In this document: piece by piece, positions 55,236-64,000 of the stretch | How the letters are laid out: each line of letters begins with the position of its first letter | How positions within the stretch are numbered: position 1 is the stretch's first letter | Assembly: GCA_963669285.2 (NCBI GenBank) | Contig: CAXXSI010000011.1 | Coordinates: forward strand, 124,001-188,000 | Source of the DNA: JAWKWH01 sp963669285 | GTDB taxonomy: Bacteria > Pseudomonadota > Alphaproteobacteria > Rhizobiales > Rhizobiaceae | DNA: 64,000 nt | Reading direction: 5' to 3' | Notes under the pieces: model-generated | Seen by the model: the letters and a program-made list of their open reading frames with translations, nothing else | Databases searched by the model: none | What the model was told of the DNA's origin: nothing | Position numbers and translations under genes: made by a program

Positions 55236-56382
55236 TTACTCGGTCCCGCCGGTAACCTCACCGGTCAACTTCGCGATCATCGCCGGGTCGGCTTCAACGG
55301 CATTGACCTCATCGCCTTCGGAAACGAGATCCTGGCCGGCGACAATGATTTTGGCCCCGGTCGGAATGCCGCCAAGAACCAACGCGTCACCGGTATCGTC
55401 AACAAGATCGATCGGAAAGAAGATCACGCGGTTTTCTTCGCTCACCACGCGGGACGCCCAGGTCACCCTTCGAAGACAGGGTTATCACCGAGCGCGGCAG
55501 TATGGTCGCCGATACCGGTGCTGCACGAAGAATGATTTCGGCGGTCATGCCCGAGGGAATGCGGCCATCCTTGTTTACAATCTCGATTTCAATCGGGAAG
55601 GTTCGCGTCTGAGCGGATGCCTCACGGCTGATGTAGCTGAGTTTGCCTTCGACGATCGTGCCGTCGATCAGCCTTATCGTCGCATCGTTGCCGATCTTGA
55701 CGTGACGCAAATCGTGTTCGGAGATCTCTCCGGTCGCCAGGATGGGATCGATGCTCACCAATGTTGCCACAGGCGCACCCTGAGAGACCGAACTTCCCTG
55801 TTCGACCGTCACGCGGTCTATGATCCCGGCGAAGGGCGCGACAACGCGGATGCGGTCAAGTTCGGCTTCTGCGGCCTCGAGTTGGGAGCGCGCAGCAGCG
55901 ATTGCAGATTTGGCGTTGTCAGCGCGCAGTGTCGGCAGCGTGCCGCGTTTGACCAAAGCCTCGGTTGCCGTCAATTCGCTCTCGCGTTGGATCAGCAACT
56001 GCTTTGCAGTTTCGATCATGGCGATCTTTTCTTCCGCCTCAAGCGACAGGATCAGATCGCCGGCTTCGACCCAGTCACCCTGATCAACGGGCAGTTTTTC
56101 GATGATTCCGCCGGCCCGCGTGGCAAGGTCGGCTCGTTTGTCTGATCTGGTCTGACCGGAAATCCGGATGGCGCGGGCGTGCGACAAATAGGGCGGGACG
56201 ACGTAGGCAACGGTGCGGCGAATGTCATTCGCTTCCGGTTTGCTGGCGGCGGGTTTGTCGACGGATTCAGCCTGTTCACCAGTGGCGCTGCCAACGGATG
56301 CGAAGTCGCCGGTGTAAACCCAGACACCTGCTGCGACAAGCACCGCAAGTGCTGCCATTTTATGAAATCTGAAACTCGCCAT
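55236..56382 (-). pseudogene. RND membrane-fusion protein, single-base frameshift
   Basis: An efflux periplasmic adaptor of 381 residues after correction. It has an N-terminal anchor (MAALAVLVAAGVWVY), the lipoyl halves GGIIEKLPVDQGDWVEAGDL and RVVAPFAGIIDRVTVEQG, a short coiled coil and the barrel domain. An extra base in the GGG at 55451-55453 separates ITLSSKGDLGV from RVVSEENRVIFFPIDLV, so the last 75 residues are out of frame. Forms a pair with the RND gene. Confidence 0.86.
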
Positions 56383-56461
56383 CACTCAAATTCAGTTGAT
56401 CTGGTCCGCCGCCGGTCAACGACAGCAATTGTTGCCATATGGTCATGCCACGGAGTCCATT

Positions 56462-56490
56462 CAACGTATCGATCGTTCAACGGTACGTTG
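56462..56490. promoter_or_regulatory. Interrupted palindrome upstream of the efflux genes
   Basis: CAACGTA and TACGTTG arms are separated by 15 bases, 80 bases before the membrane-fusion gene start. The spacing suits a TetR- or MarR-like operator, but no such regulator gene is nearby. The rest of 56383-56659 shows no other element. Confidence 0.35.
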
Positions 56491-56659
56491 CGACGGGTCA
56501 TATACTTGACTTTCGCGCTGCAACATAGCGAAATTTGGGCAATACTGACATGCAGAGTCAGTTGATCAGCGCAATAAGCGATGATGGTAAACTTATTGAC
56601 GACAAATCCGAAGGCCTATCTCTCAGTACCTGTGCGGGGTAATCTGCAGATGAACGGGT

Positions 56660-57856
56660 TTAGCGATGACTGAGCGCCTCGACGCCGGGTAGAGGTTTAC
56701 CCTCCATCCATTCCAGAAATGCCCCGCCGGCGGTAGAGACATAGGTCAGTTCATCGGCGACACCGGCGTGGTTGAGCGCCGCTACGGTGTCACCGCCACC
56801 GGCAACCGAGATCAACCGTTCTGTTTCCGTACGCTCGGCAACATGGCGGGCCACAGCAACGGTGGCGTGATCGAAAGGCGCCAACTCAAACGCGCCGAGC
56901 GGACCGTTCCACACCAGCGTATCGGCCTTGTCGATGGCCTCCAGTATGAGATCAACCGATTTCGGGCCGGCATCCAGGATCATGCCATCTGCGGGCACGG
57001 CGTCCAGCGTCGTCACATCATTGTCGGCATTGGCTTCAAATTTGCCGGCGACGACGACATCCTGCGGCAGGATGATCTCGCAGTGGGCTTTATCCGCTTT
57101 GGACATGATTCTATTCGCGGTTTCGGCCAGGTCCTTTTCGCAGAGCGACTTGCCGATACCGATGCCCTTGGCATTGAGGAAGGTGTTGGCCATACCGCCG
57201 CCGATCACCAGCATCTCGACCTTTTCGACGAGATTTTCCAGCAGTTCGATCTTGGTTGAAACCTTGGCACCGCCGACGATTGCGATGACCGGACGGCGCG
57301 GATCGCCGAGGCCCGCCTCCAGGGCTTTCAATTCGGCTTCCATGGTGCGGCCGGCGTAGGAGGGCAGCACATGCGCGATCCCCTCGGTGGAAGCGTGCGC
57401 GCGGTGTGCGGCCGAAAAAGCGTCGTTGATGAAAATATCTCCGAGCGATGCGAGCGCCTTGGCGAAATCCGCGTCGTTTTTTTCTTCGCCCGGGTGAAAA
57501 CGGGTGTTTTCCAGCAAAATTACGTTGCCGCCGTGCATCTTGGCGATTTTCTCGGCCGGGATTTCGCCGATGCAATCCGGTGAGAAATAAACCCTCGTGT
57601 CGAGGATAGCTTCCATGGCGTGGGCAACCGGCTCCAGCGACATCGCCGCATTTGGCTTGCCCTTCGGCCGACCGAAATGGGCCATCAATATCACCTTGGC
57701 AGCCTTGCCCGACAGCTCCTCGATACCCGGCGCTACGCGCTCGATGCGGGTCATGTCGGTGACCTTGCCGTCGGCCATGGGCACGTTGAGATCGACACGG
57801 ACCAGAACGCGCTTGTCGGTGATGTCACCAATATCGTCGATGGTTTTGAAGTTCAT
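56660..57856 (-). CDS. pgk: Phosphoglycerate kinase
   Basis: A glycolytic and gluconeogenic enzyme, 398 residues, intact. Motifs: VRVDLNVPMADGKVTD near residue 20, LMAHFGRPKGK, FINDAFSAAHRAHAS, and the C-terminal nucleotide-binding GGGDTVAALNHAG. Third gene of a minus-strand tkt-gap-pgk series with a 231-base gap to gap, in which nothing else is supported. Confidence 0.97.
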   Translation of the reverse strand: MNFKTIDDIGDITDKRVLVRVDLNVPMADGKVTDMTRIERVAPGIEELSGKAAKVILMAHFGRPKGKPNAAMSLEPVAHAMEAILDTRVYFSPDCIGEIPAEKIAKMHGGNVILLENTRFHPGEEKNDADFAKALASLGDIFINDAFSAAHRAHASTEGIAHVLPSYAGRTMEAELKALEAGLGDPRRPVIAIVGGAKVSTKIELLENLVEKVEMLVIGGGMANTFLNAKGIGIGKSLCEKDLAETANRIMSKADKAHCEIILPQDVVVAGKFEANADNDVTTLDAVPADGMILDAGPKSVDLILEAIDKADTLVWNGPLGAFELAPFDHATVAVARHVAERTETERLISVAGGGDTVAALNHAGVADELTYVSTAGGAFLEWMEGKPLPGVEALSHR

Positions 57857-58087
57857 ATGTCCTGCTCCGGCGGTTCACGGAACTGTTGATGCGGTACTTC
57901 AGCCATGACAGTCAACTCGCCAAAAGTCCGATGCCTACAGCGCGGCGACTCGAAAACCTGTTGCCACCGGACCCGTGGCTTTCTCAAGGACCGCCCATGG
58001 TGTACGGCAGATGGCGGCCTCGTCTTCATCACGGACAAATAGGGTGGTGGGCGATCAATATCGTAGAGCGCCCTGTCCACCGTATCC

Positions 58088-59095
58088 TCAGATCAATTTG
58101 CCCATTGCCACCGCTGTGTCGCCCATGCGGTTGGAGAAGCCCCATTCATTGTCGTACCAGCTCATCACACGGCACAGCGTGCCGTCCATGACCTTGGTCT
58201 GGTCCATATGGAACACGGACGAGTGTGCATCGTGGTTCATGTCGATGGAGACAAGCTTTTCGTCGGTATAGCCGAGAATGCCTTTCAGCGGTCCGTCACC
58301 GGCGGTGCGAATGGCATTCTGGATTTCCTCGACGGTAGTTTCCCGTTTGGCCATGAATTTGAGGTCGACGACAGAAACATTTGGCGTCGGAACGCGGATG
58401 GCCACACCGTCGAGCCGGCCTGCCAATTCGGGCAGCACCAGACCGACCGCCTTGGCGGCGCCGGTCGATGTCGGGATCATGCTCACCGCCGCAGCACGGC
58501 CACGATAAAGATCCTTGTGCATCGTGTCGAGCGTCGGCTGATCGCCGGTATAGGAATGGATCGTGGTCATGAAGCCCTTGTCGATGCCGATGGCATCGTT
58601 CAGCACCTTGGCTACCGGAGCCAGGCAATTGGTGGTGCATGAAGCATTCGAGATCACCGTGTGATCTTTGGTGAGCTTGTCATGGTTGACGCCGTAGACG
58701 ACCGTCAGATCGGCACCTTCCGCCGGGGCGGATACGATTACCCGCTTGGCGCCGGCTTCGATATGTGCCGAGGCCTTGTCCTTCGATGTGAAAATGCCGG
58801 TGCATTCGAGCGCTATGTCGATCCCCAGTTCCTTCCAGGGCAGTTCGGCCGGGTTGCGAATGGCGGTCACCTTGAAACTGTCGGTACCGATCGAGATCGT
58901 ATCGCCGGATACGGTCACGTCGCCGGGAAAACGGCCGTGGACAGAATCGTACCGGAACAAATGCGCATTGGTCTCGACCGGGCCCAGATCGTTGACCGCG
59001 ACGATGTCGATATCCTTGCGGCCTGATTCAAATATGGCGCGGGCTATGTTGCGGCCGATGCGGCCAAATCCATTGATGGCAACCCTGACTGTCAT
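58088..59095 (-). CDS. gap: Glyceraldehyde-3-phosphate dehydrogenase (type I)
   Basis: A 335-residue NAD(P)-dependent GAPDH. It has the Rossmann start VRVAINGFGRIGRNIAR, the catalytic SNASCTTNCLAP with Cys near residue 153, and the C-terminal SWYDNEWGFSNRM. An Asn-Asp-Leu at VAVNDLGPV is compatible with NAD preference. Forty-six bases separate it from tkt. Confidence 0.97.
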   Translation of the reverse strand: MTVRVAINGFGRIGRNIARAIFESGRKDIDIVAVNDLGPVETNAHLFRYDSVHGRFPGDVTVSGDTISIGTDSFKVTAIRNPAELPWKELGIDIALECTGIFTSKDKASAHIEAGAKRVIVSAPAEGADLTVVYGVNHDKLTKDHTVISNASCTTNCLAPVAKVLNDAIGIDKGFMTTIHSYTGDQPTLDTMHKDLYRGRAAAVSMIPTSTGAAKAVGLVLPELAGRLDGVAIRVPTPNVSVVDLKFMAKRETTVEEIQNAIRTAGDGPLKGILGYTDEKLVSIDMNHDAHSSVFHMDQTKVMDGTLCRVMSWYDNEWGFSNRMGDTAVAMGKLI

Positions 59096-59141
59096 GGTCG
59101 ATTTCTCCAGTTCTTGGGTGGGGAGGAAAGTTATCCGATGG

Positions 59142-61136
59142 TTATTCGTTTCCGGCCAGTTTCGCCTTGGCCGCAGTTACAGCCGCTTCGGCGGTGATAC
59201 CGAAATGTTCGTAGAGTTCCTTGTAGGGAGCACTGGCGCCGAAGGAATCCATGCCGATGAAGATGCCATCACGACCGACAAAGCGATCCCAGCCCTGGCG
59301 GATGCCGGCTTCTATGGCAATGTTGACCGGTGCTGAACCGAGAATAGCGGATTTGTATTCGTCGTCCTGCTGCTCGAACAGTTCGACGCAGGGAACGGAA
59401 ATAACCCGCGTCGGGTGGCCGGCCGTCTCAAGCTGTTCGCGCGCAGCAAGGGCGATCTCGATTTCCGAACCGCTTGCAAAGATGCTGACAGCGGCCTCGT
59501 CACTTGCCAGTTTCAATTCGTAGGCGCCGTAGGCGCAGATGTTCTCATCTTCGTGTTCGGTACGAACCGCAGGCAGATTTTGCCTGGTCAGCGCCAATGT
59601 GGACGGCGAATCGTCCGTTTTCAGCGCCAGTTCCCAGCATTCGGCAACTTCGACAGCGTCGGCCGGACGGAATACCAGGTGGTTGGGAATCGCCCGCAAA
59701 GCGGCGAAGTGTTCCACCGGCTGGTGGGTGGGGCCGTCTTCGCCGAGCCCGATGGAATCGTGGGTCATTACATAGATCACCCGCAGGCCCATCAGTGATG
59801 AAAGCCGCATCGCCGGGCGGCAATAATCGGAGAACACTAGGAATGTGCCCGAATAGGGAATGATACCGCCATGCAGCGCGATGCCGTTCATGGCCGCCGC
59901 CATGCCGTGTTCGCGGATACCGTAATGGATGAACCGGCCGGAATAATCTTCGGCAGTCATCGGAACGGTCTGGCTTGTCTTTGTATTGTTTGATCCGGTC
60001 AGATCCGCGGATCCACCCAGCGTTTCCGGCACCGCTCCGTTGATGATTTCGAGCGCCATCTCGGATGATTTGCGCGTGGCGACGGTGGGTTTGTCCTTCG
60101 CCAGCTGTTTCTTGTACTCCTGCATCGCGGCATCAAAACCACCGGGGAGTTCACCGCGCATGCGGCGTTCGAATCCGCTGCGCAAATCGGCTTCGACATC
60201 GGCCAGCCGTTTCTCCCAGGCGATGCGTTCCTTGGTGCATCGCAAGCCTGCCAACCGCCACTCATCGAGAACATCTGAGGGTATCTTGAATGGCTCGCAC
60301 GGCCAGTTCAACGCTTCGCGAGCGCCGGCGATCTCTTCGGCGCCAAGCGGTGAACCATGCGCTTTTGATGTACCGGCCTTGTTTGGAGCGCCGAAGCCGA
60401 TGGTCGTGCGGCAGGCGATCATGGTTGGCCTGTCGGACGCTTTGGCCTTTTCAACCGCATCGGCAATGGCTTCCGGATCGTGACCATCAACGGCGGCGGT
60501 ATTCCATCCGGAGGCGGCAAAGCGGGCCTGTTGATCGGTGGAATCGGATAACGAGACGGCACCGTCGATCGAGATCCCGTTGTCGTCAAACAAAACGATA
60601 AGACGATTGAGTTTGAGATGGCCGGCCAGTGAGATTGCTTCCTGGCTGATACCCTCCATCAGGCAGCCGTCGCCCGCGAGCGCATAGGTATAGTGATCGA
60701 CAAGATCGTCGCCGTATTGCGCGTTCAGATGCCGTTCCGCGATGGCCATGCCGACCGCATTTGCGAGTCCCTGACCAAGTGGTCCGGTTGTTGTTTCAAT
60801 ACCTGCGGCGTGCCCGAATTCAGGATGTCCTGCAGTTTTTGAACCCAGCTGGCGGAAATTCTCGATCTCGCTAATGGTGATGTCTTCGTAGCCGAGAAGA
60901 TGTAGCAGCGAATAAACCAGCATCGAACCATGGCCAGCCGAAAGCACGAAGCGGTCACGGTCGGGCCAGTGGGGGTTTTTGGGATCGTGCTTGATGAAAC
61001 GGTTGAAAAGGACCGTTGCTATGTCGGCCGCCCCCATCGGCAGGCCCGGATGACCGGATTTTGCCTTCTCAACGGCATCCATGGAGAGAAACCGGATCGC
61101 ATTTGCCATCCGATCGTGTTTTTCACGTGAGGTCAT
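59142..61136 (-). CDS. tkt: Transketolase
   Basis: A 664-residue thiamine-diphosphate enzyme of the pentose phosphate pathway. Present are the N-terminal ANAIRFLSMDAVEKAKSGHP, the ThDP motif starting GDGCLMEGISQEAISLAG, the acid glutamate in RFIHYGIREHGMAAA and the GEDGPTHQPVE signature. ATG 61136 was preferred to an upstream GTG/ATG because residues from MTSREKHDRM match the usual start. First of tkt-gap-pgk; the 278-base gap upstream is divergent promoter space. Confidence 0.97.
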   Translation of the reverse strand: MTSREKHDRMANAIRFLSMDAVEKAKSGHPGLPMGAADIATVLFNRFIKHDPKNPHWPDRDRFVLSAGHGSMLVYSLLHLLGYEDITISEIENFRQLGSKTAGHPEFGHAAGIETTTGPLGQGLANAVGMAIAERHLNAQYGDDLVDHYTYALAGDGCLMEGISQEAISLAGHLKLNRLIVLFDDNGISIDGAVSLSDSTDQQARFAASGWNTAAVDGHDPEAIADAVEKAKASDRPTMIACRTTIGFGAPNKAGTSKAHGSPLGAEEIAGAREALNWPCEPFKIPSDVLDEWRLAGLRCTKERIAWEKRLADVEADLRSGFERRMRGELPGGFDAAMQEYKKQLAKDKPTVATRKSSEMALEIINGAVPETLGGSADLTGSNNTKTSQTVPMTAEDYSGRFIHYGIREHGMAAAMNGIALHGGIIPYSGTFLVFSDYCRPAMRLSSLMGLRVIYVMTHDSIGLGEDGPTHQPVEHFAALRAIPNHLVFRPADAVEVAECWELALKTDDSPSTLALTRQNLPAVRTEHEDENICAYGAYELKLASDEAAVSIFASGSEIEIALAAREQLETAGHPTRVISVPCVELFEQQDDEYKSAILGSAPVNIAIEAGIRQGWDRFVGRDGIFIGMDSFGASAPYKELYEHFGITAEAAVTAAKAKLAGNE

Positions 61137-61414
61137 GGTGTCTCGCAAATTGATTGCCGGCCGCCCGTGGTTGGCCCCCGCCGGCACCATTCAAAGAATT
61201 CGCGCGGACACATAGCAGGTGGCGGGCCTGAGTCAACAAAGCCGACCGGGACAAAGTGTGCACTTTGGGCATGGTTCCACCGTATTTCGCCCGCAATGTC
61301 GGGGATACAGTGGTTCACCTTGTTGACGGCGGATTACCGCGATGCCTAATCTTTCGCCTATAACGCATTATGTAAGCGCACGATTCGCGCCATGGGCGGG
61401 CCCGGAGCAGAACC

Positions 61415-61687
61415 ATGAGCGGTGACGTTACACTCAAGCAGGCGATTAGCCGTTTGGCAAAAGCCGTCGAGACGCTGGAAAAGACGGCCGATCAACACCT
61501 CGAGCGAGATCAGGCCTATCTTGATTCCGAAGAGGAAGTGCAGCGCATGGGCGCTGACCGTGCGCGGTTGGCGCTAGAACTCGATCAATCCGAGGCCAAG
61601 GCCGAACGGCTGCAGGATGCCAATGCCGAAGTTTCGCGCCGACTGGTCTCTGCTATGGAGACGATCAGAGCGGTGCTGGACAGATAG
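61415..61687 (+). CDS. DUF4164 family coiled-coil protein
   Basis: A 90-residue helical protein with heptad character (LAKAVETLEKTADQHLERDQ, LALELDQSEAKAERLQDANAEVSRRL). DUF4164 is found mostly in Rhizobiales, directly upstream of zapA as here (11 bases). Its coiled coil and position suggest a partner in the division apparatus, but no function is established. Confidence 0.85.
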   Translation: MSGDVTLKQAISRLAKAVETLEKTADQHLERDQAYLDSEEEVQRMGADRARLALELDQSEAKAERLQDANAEVSRRLVSAMETIRAVLDR

Positions 61688-61698
61688 GGACCGGGAAT

Positions 61699-62082
61699 AT
61701 GGCGCAAATAACCGTTCAAATTGATGGCAAAGCTTACCGGATGGCCTGCGATGAAGGCCAGGAAGAGCACCTTGAGGGGCTTGCCGCGCAACTCGACAAA
61801 TATGTCACGCACCTGAAGTCTTCCTTCGGCGAGATCGGCGATCAGCGCCTGACGGTCATGGCCGGTATTATGGTGATGGACGAACTGGCCGAGTTGCAAA
61901 AGCGTATGCGCGGCATGGAAAGCGAGATCGAAACCCTGCGCAAAACGCGTGACGATGCATTGATCAAGGCGGACAAGAATGATGCTGCCGTAACCGGTGT
62001 TTTGAGCGGACTTGCCGAGAAGATTGAGGCGATTGCGTTGAAGCTCGCAGACAAACCGGACGGCGGCGCAAAATCCGCCTAG
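61699..62082 (+). CDS. zapA: Cell division protein ZapA
   Basis: A 127-residue FtsZ-ring stabiliser. The N-terminal ITVQIDGKAYRMACDEGQEEHLEGLAAQLD matches the ZapA globular domain and is followed by a coiled coil (LAELQKRMRGMESEIETLRKT). The 271 bases after it, up to the pncB end, contain no confident gene; this is where many alphaproteobacteria keep 6S RNA, but I could not recognise one. Confidence 0.93.
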   Translation: MAQITVQIDGKAYRMACDEGQEEHLEGLAAQLDKYVTHLKSSFGEIGDQRLTVMAGIMVMDELAELQKRMRGMESEIETLRKTRDDALIKADKNDAAVTGVLSGLAEKIEAIALKLADKPDGGAKSA

Positions 62083-62353
62083 GTCATGGAGTCACAAACA
62101 GGGTCAAAATGGCGCCGAAACCGCATAGCAAACCAAGGAAAAGGCCGAAAAGCGGGGCCATCCCCCCGGTTGAGGCCTTTGACGAAGGTTTGGAAAGCGG
62201 GTTCGAGCGTCCAAAGGATATGGCAAATTTGCCCGGCTATTGCGTCGCAAGCTTTTGAAAACCGAACGGTTTCCTGCAAGCTCGCTCCTAATATCCAACC
62301 AAATTTGCGCATACCATTGTTGATCCTGTTTATGGGTCCATGACCTAGAGCAG

Positions 62354-63658
62354 TCAGACCTTGACCGCCCGATCTACCCGGTCTTCCTCACCGAATATTT
62401 TCACGTAACGCGCGACTTCACTTTCTTCGCCGGTTGCCTTTTGCGGATTGTCGGAGAGTTTGACTGCCGGTCGGCCGTTGGCAGCGCTCACCTTGCAGAC
62501 GAGCGAAATCGGGTTCAGTGAATTGCTGCCATCGGGAAGGCAGTCTTCAAAATCATTGGTCAGATTTGTGCCCCAACCGAAGGCCATCCGAACCCTTCCC
62601 TCGAAATGCCGGTAGGACTCGATGATCGTGTCGACATCGAGACCATCGGAAAAAACGATCAGCTTTTCGGAAGGATCGCGACCACGTTCGAGCCACCATC
62701 TGATGATCCGCTCGCCGCCTGCAATCGGTGGAGCGCTATCGGGGCGAAAGCCCGTCCAGTCGGCGATCCAATCCGGCGCGCGACGCAGGAAAGCAGCGGT
62801 GCCAAACGTGTCGGGCAGCACAATCAGCAGATTGCCGCCGTATAGCTTGTTCCAGTCGGTGAGCACGCGGTAGGGCGCGTCAAGCATTTCTTCTTCGGTT
62901 TCGGCCAGTGCAGCGTAGACCATCGGCAATTCATGGGCGTTTGTACCAAGCGCCTCCAGATCGGTATCCATCGCCAGCAATACGTTGGATGTGCCGGTAA
63001 ACGCCTCGCCAATACCCTCTTTGAGTGCCTCCACACACCATCGCTGCCACAGAAACGAGTGGCGCCGGCGGGTGCCAAAATCGGAAATCCGAATATCGGG
63101 AAGCTGCTTCAGGCGCTCGACCTTGTCCCACATCTTTGCTTTGCCGCGCGCATAAAGCACGTCCAGGGCAAAGCGACCGAATTTGCGCATGGCAGCACGA
63201 GAACGAAGCTCGTTGATGATGGCGAGCGCAGGGATTTCCCACATCATCGTGTGGGTCCACGGGCCGTAGAAATTCAGATCGAATTGCCCATCTTTGACCA
63301 CCAGTTCGTATTCGGGAAGTTGAAAATCTTCCAGCCAGGTCAGGAATTCGGGTGAAAATATCTGCTTGCGGCCATAGAAGGTGTTACCTGCCAGCCAGAT
63401 CATCTCCTTTTTGGACAAGCGCAGGGTTCGGGCGTGGTCCAGCTGTTCGCGCAGTTCGGATTCGGACACTTCGTCGGCCAGGCGGACGGTTTTTTTGCGG
63501 TTGATCAGAGTGAAGGTGGCGTCAACATCACGGTGCAGCTTCCAGATCATCTGCAACATGAGCAGCTTGTAGAAATCGGTATCCAACAAGCTGCGGACAA
63601 TCGGATCGAGTTTCCAGGTATGATTGTAGACGCGGCGCGCAATATCGGTCTTGGTCAT
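62354..63658 (-). CDS. pncB: Nicotinate phosphoribosyltransferase
   Basis: A 434-residue enzyme that makes nicotinate mononucleotide in NAD salvage. Motifs: LLDTDFYKLLMLQMIWKLH near residue 24, the phosphoribosyl region DFGTRRRHSFLWQ near 195, and FSDGLDVDTIIESYRHFEGR. It is on the same strand as pncA, 54 bases downstream of it, which makes a nicotinamide to NaMN pair. Confidence 0.95.
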   Translation of the reverse strand: MTKTDIARRVYNHTWKLDPIVRSLLDTDFYKLLMLQMIWKLHRDVDATFTLINRKKTVRLADEVSESELREQLDHARTLRLSKKEMIWLAGNTFYGRKQIFSPEFLTWLEDFQLPEYELVVKDGQFDLNFYGPWTHTMMWEIPALAIINELRSRAAMRKFGRFALDVLYARGKAKMWDKVERLKQLPDIRISDFGTRRRHSFLWQRWCVEALKEGIGEAFTGTSNVLLAMDTDLEALGTNAHELPMVYAALAETEEEMLDAPYRVLTDWNKLYGGNLLIVLPDTFGTAAFLRRAPDWIADWTGFRPDSAPPIAGGERIIRWWLERGRDPSEKLIVFSDGLDVDTIIESYRHFEGRVRMAFGWGTNLTNDFEDCLPDGSNSLNPISLVCKVSAANGRPAVKLSDNPQKATGEESEVARYVKIFGEEDRVDRAVKV

Positions 63659-63712
63659 GACTGGTTTCCTGCCGCGTTGTGGTGATCTGCAAGTCTGGCT
63701 GGTTTCGAGCCG

Positions 63713-64000
63713 TCAGGTCAAGCGTATGCCGGCTTCACGCATCTGCCCGCACATTGCATCAACCGATCCTTCCATATCGATGCCGCGACATGCTGCAAGC
63801 CGCACCTCTACATCGAGCTCCAGTTTCGCAGCATCGAGCGCTGAGAAACCGACGCAGAAATCGGTCGCTAGGCCGGCAAGTACCACCGATTTGATTCCTC
63901 GATCGGAAAGATAACCGCCGAGGCCGGTCGGCGTTGATCTGTCGTTTTCAAAAAAGGCCGAATAGCTGTCGATCTCCGGCCGGAAGCCCTTGCGGATGAC
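63713..64000 (-). CDS. pncA: Nicotinamidase PncA, C-terminal part
   Basis: The gene continues beyond the right edge; 95 codons are visible. The catalytic cysteine is in VLAGLATDFCVGFSALDA, and the upstream RPEIDSYSAFFEND segment is also typical of PncA, which deamidates nicotinamide to nicotinate for PncB. It ends at TGA 63713-63715. Confidence 0.9.
   Translation of the reverse strand, partial: VIRKGFRPEIDSYSAFFENDRSTPTGLGGYLSDRGIKSVVLAGLATDFCVGFSALDAAKLELDVEVRLAACRGIDMEGSVDAMCGQMREAGIRLT

Noticed and set aside
57853..58080. 75-codon frame in the gap between gap and pgk whose stop overlaps the pgk start
   Set aside because: No ribosome site, no family features and a composition unlike a protein; the overlap appears to be chance.
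62084..62161. 25-residue hydrophobic minus-strand peptide (MAPLFGLFLGLLCGFG...)
   Set aside because: It looks like one membrane helix, but the purine run before the ATG is too close to be a normal ribosome site and nothing else supports it.
62083..62353. 6S RNA gene after zapA
   Set aside because: The position is right for alphaproteobacteria, but I could not build the long closing stem and central bubble. A covariance-model search would settle it.

Overview
The window is a dense, mostly operonic stretch of an alphaproteobacterial chromosome. It most resembles Hyphomicrobiales (Rhizobiales), on five grounds: an RcdA (DUF1465) gene preceded by two perfect CtrA-type sites; a DUF4164-zapA pair next to tkt-gap-pgk; an Omp19/Inh-type lipoprotein; a ccmC-ccmD-ccmG block; and a UgpC-type sugar ABC system with an IclR regulator. 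No phage, IS element or CRISPR array was seen. One tRNA gene, tRNA-Glu(CTC), is present.

Layout. 0-6 kb: housekeeping genes on the minus strand (end of a probable MotA/TolQ/ExbB-like gene, inositol monophosphatase family, efp, a Sel1-repeat protein, a ThiE-like protein), then a TSUP permease and an acyl-CoA ligase. 6.0-11.1 kb: a regulatory intergenic region (two CtrA boxes, a probable small RNA with terminator, a strong hairpin), then rcdA, and ruvC-DUF3445-ruvA-ruvB-metallophosphoesterase. 11.1-21.2 kb: an accessory block with a complete type I secretion system (ABC, HlyD, TolC), a Gly-Ser-Lys low-complexity gene that looks like its substrate, an APH-like kinase, a 2OG-Fe(II)-oxygenase-like protein, a frameshifted aldo/keto reductase and a BioF2/FemAB-like acyltransferase. 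This block is the best candidate for an undescribed system. 21.4-32.8 kb: tRNA-Glu, then an alpha/beta-galactoside uptake and oxidation operon (binding protein, two permeases, GH36, SDR, DgoK, GH42) diverging from IclR plus the ABC ATPase.

32.8-43.9 kb: zapE, Inh lipoprotein, MBL hydrolase, dapF-mtaB-ftsY-yciB-PNPOx operon, DUF2332, ccmG-ccmD-ccmC. ftsY carries 79 perfect copies of a hexanucleotide encoding Pro-Glu and a second Pro-Glu array written with other codons. 44-49.7 kb: pyruvate carboxylase, an MFS transporter, an SH3-domain protein. 49.9-56.4 kb: LysR, SDR-like epimerase, RND pump and its membrane-fusion protein, each carrying exactly one single-base frameshift. 56.7-64 kb: pgk, gap, tkt, DUF4164, zapA, pncB and the 3' end of pncA.

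Seven single-base indels break accessory genes (two in the Gly-Ser repeat gene, one each in the aldo/keto reductase, LysR, epimerase, RND and MFP genes), while every housekeeping gene reads through. Decay under relaxed selection and assembly error are both possible; reads would decide.
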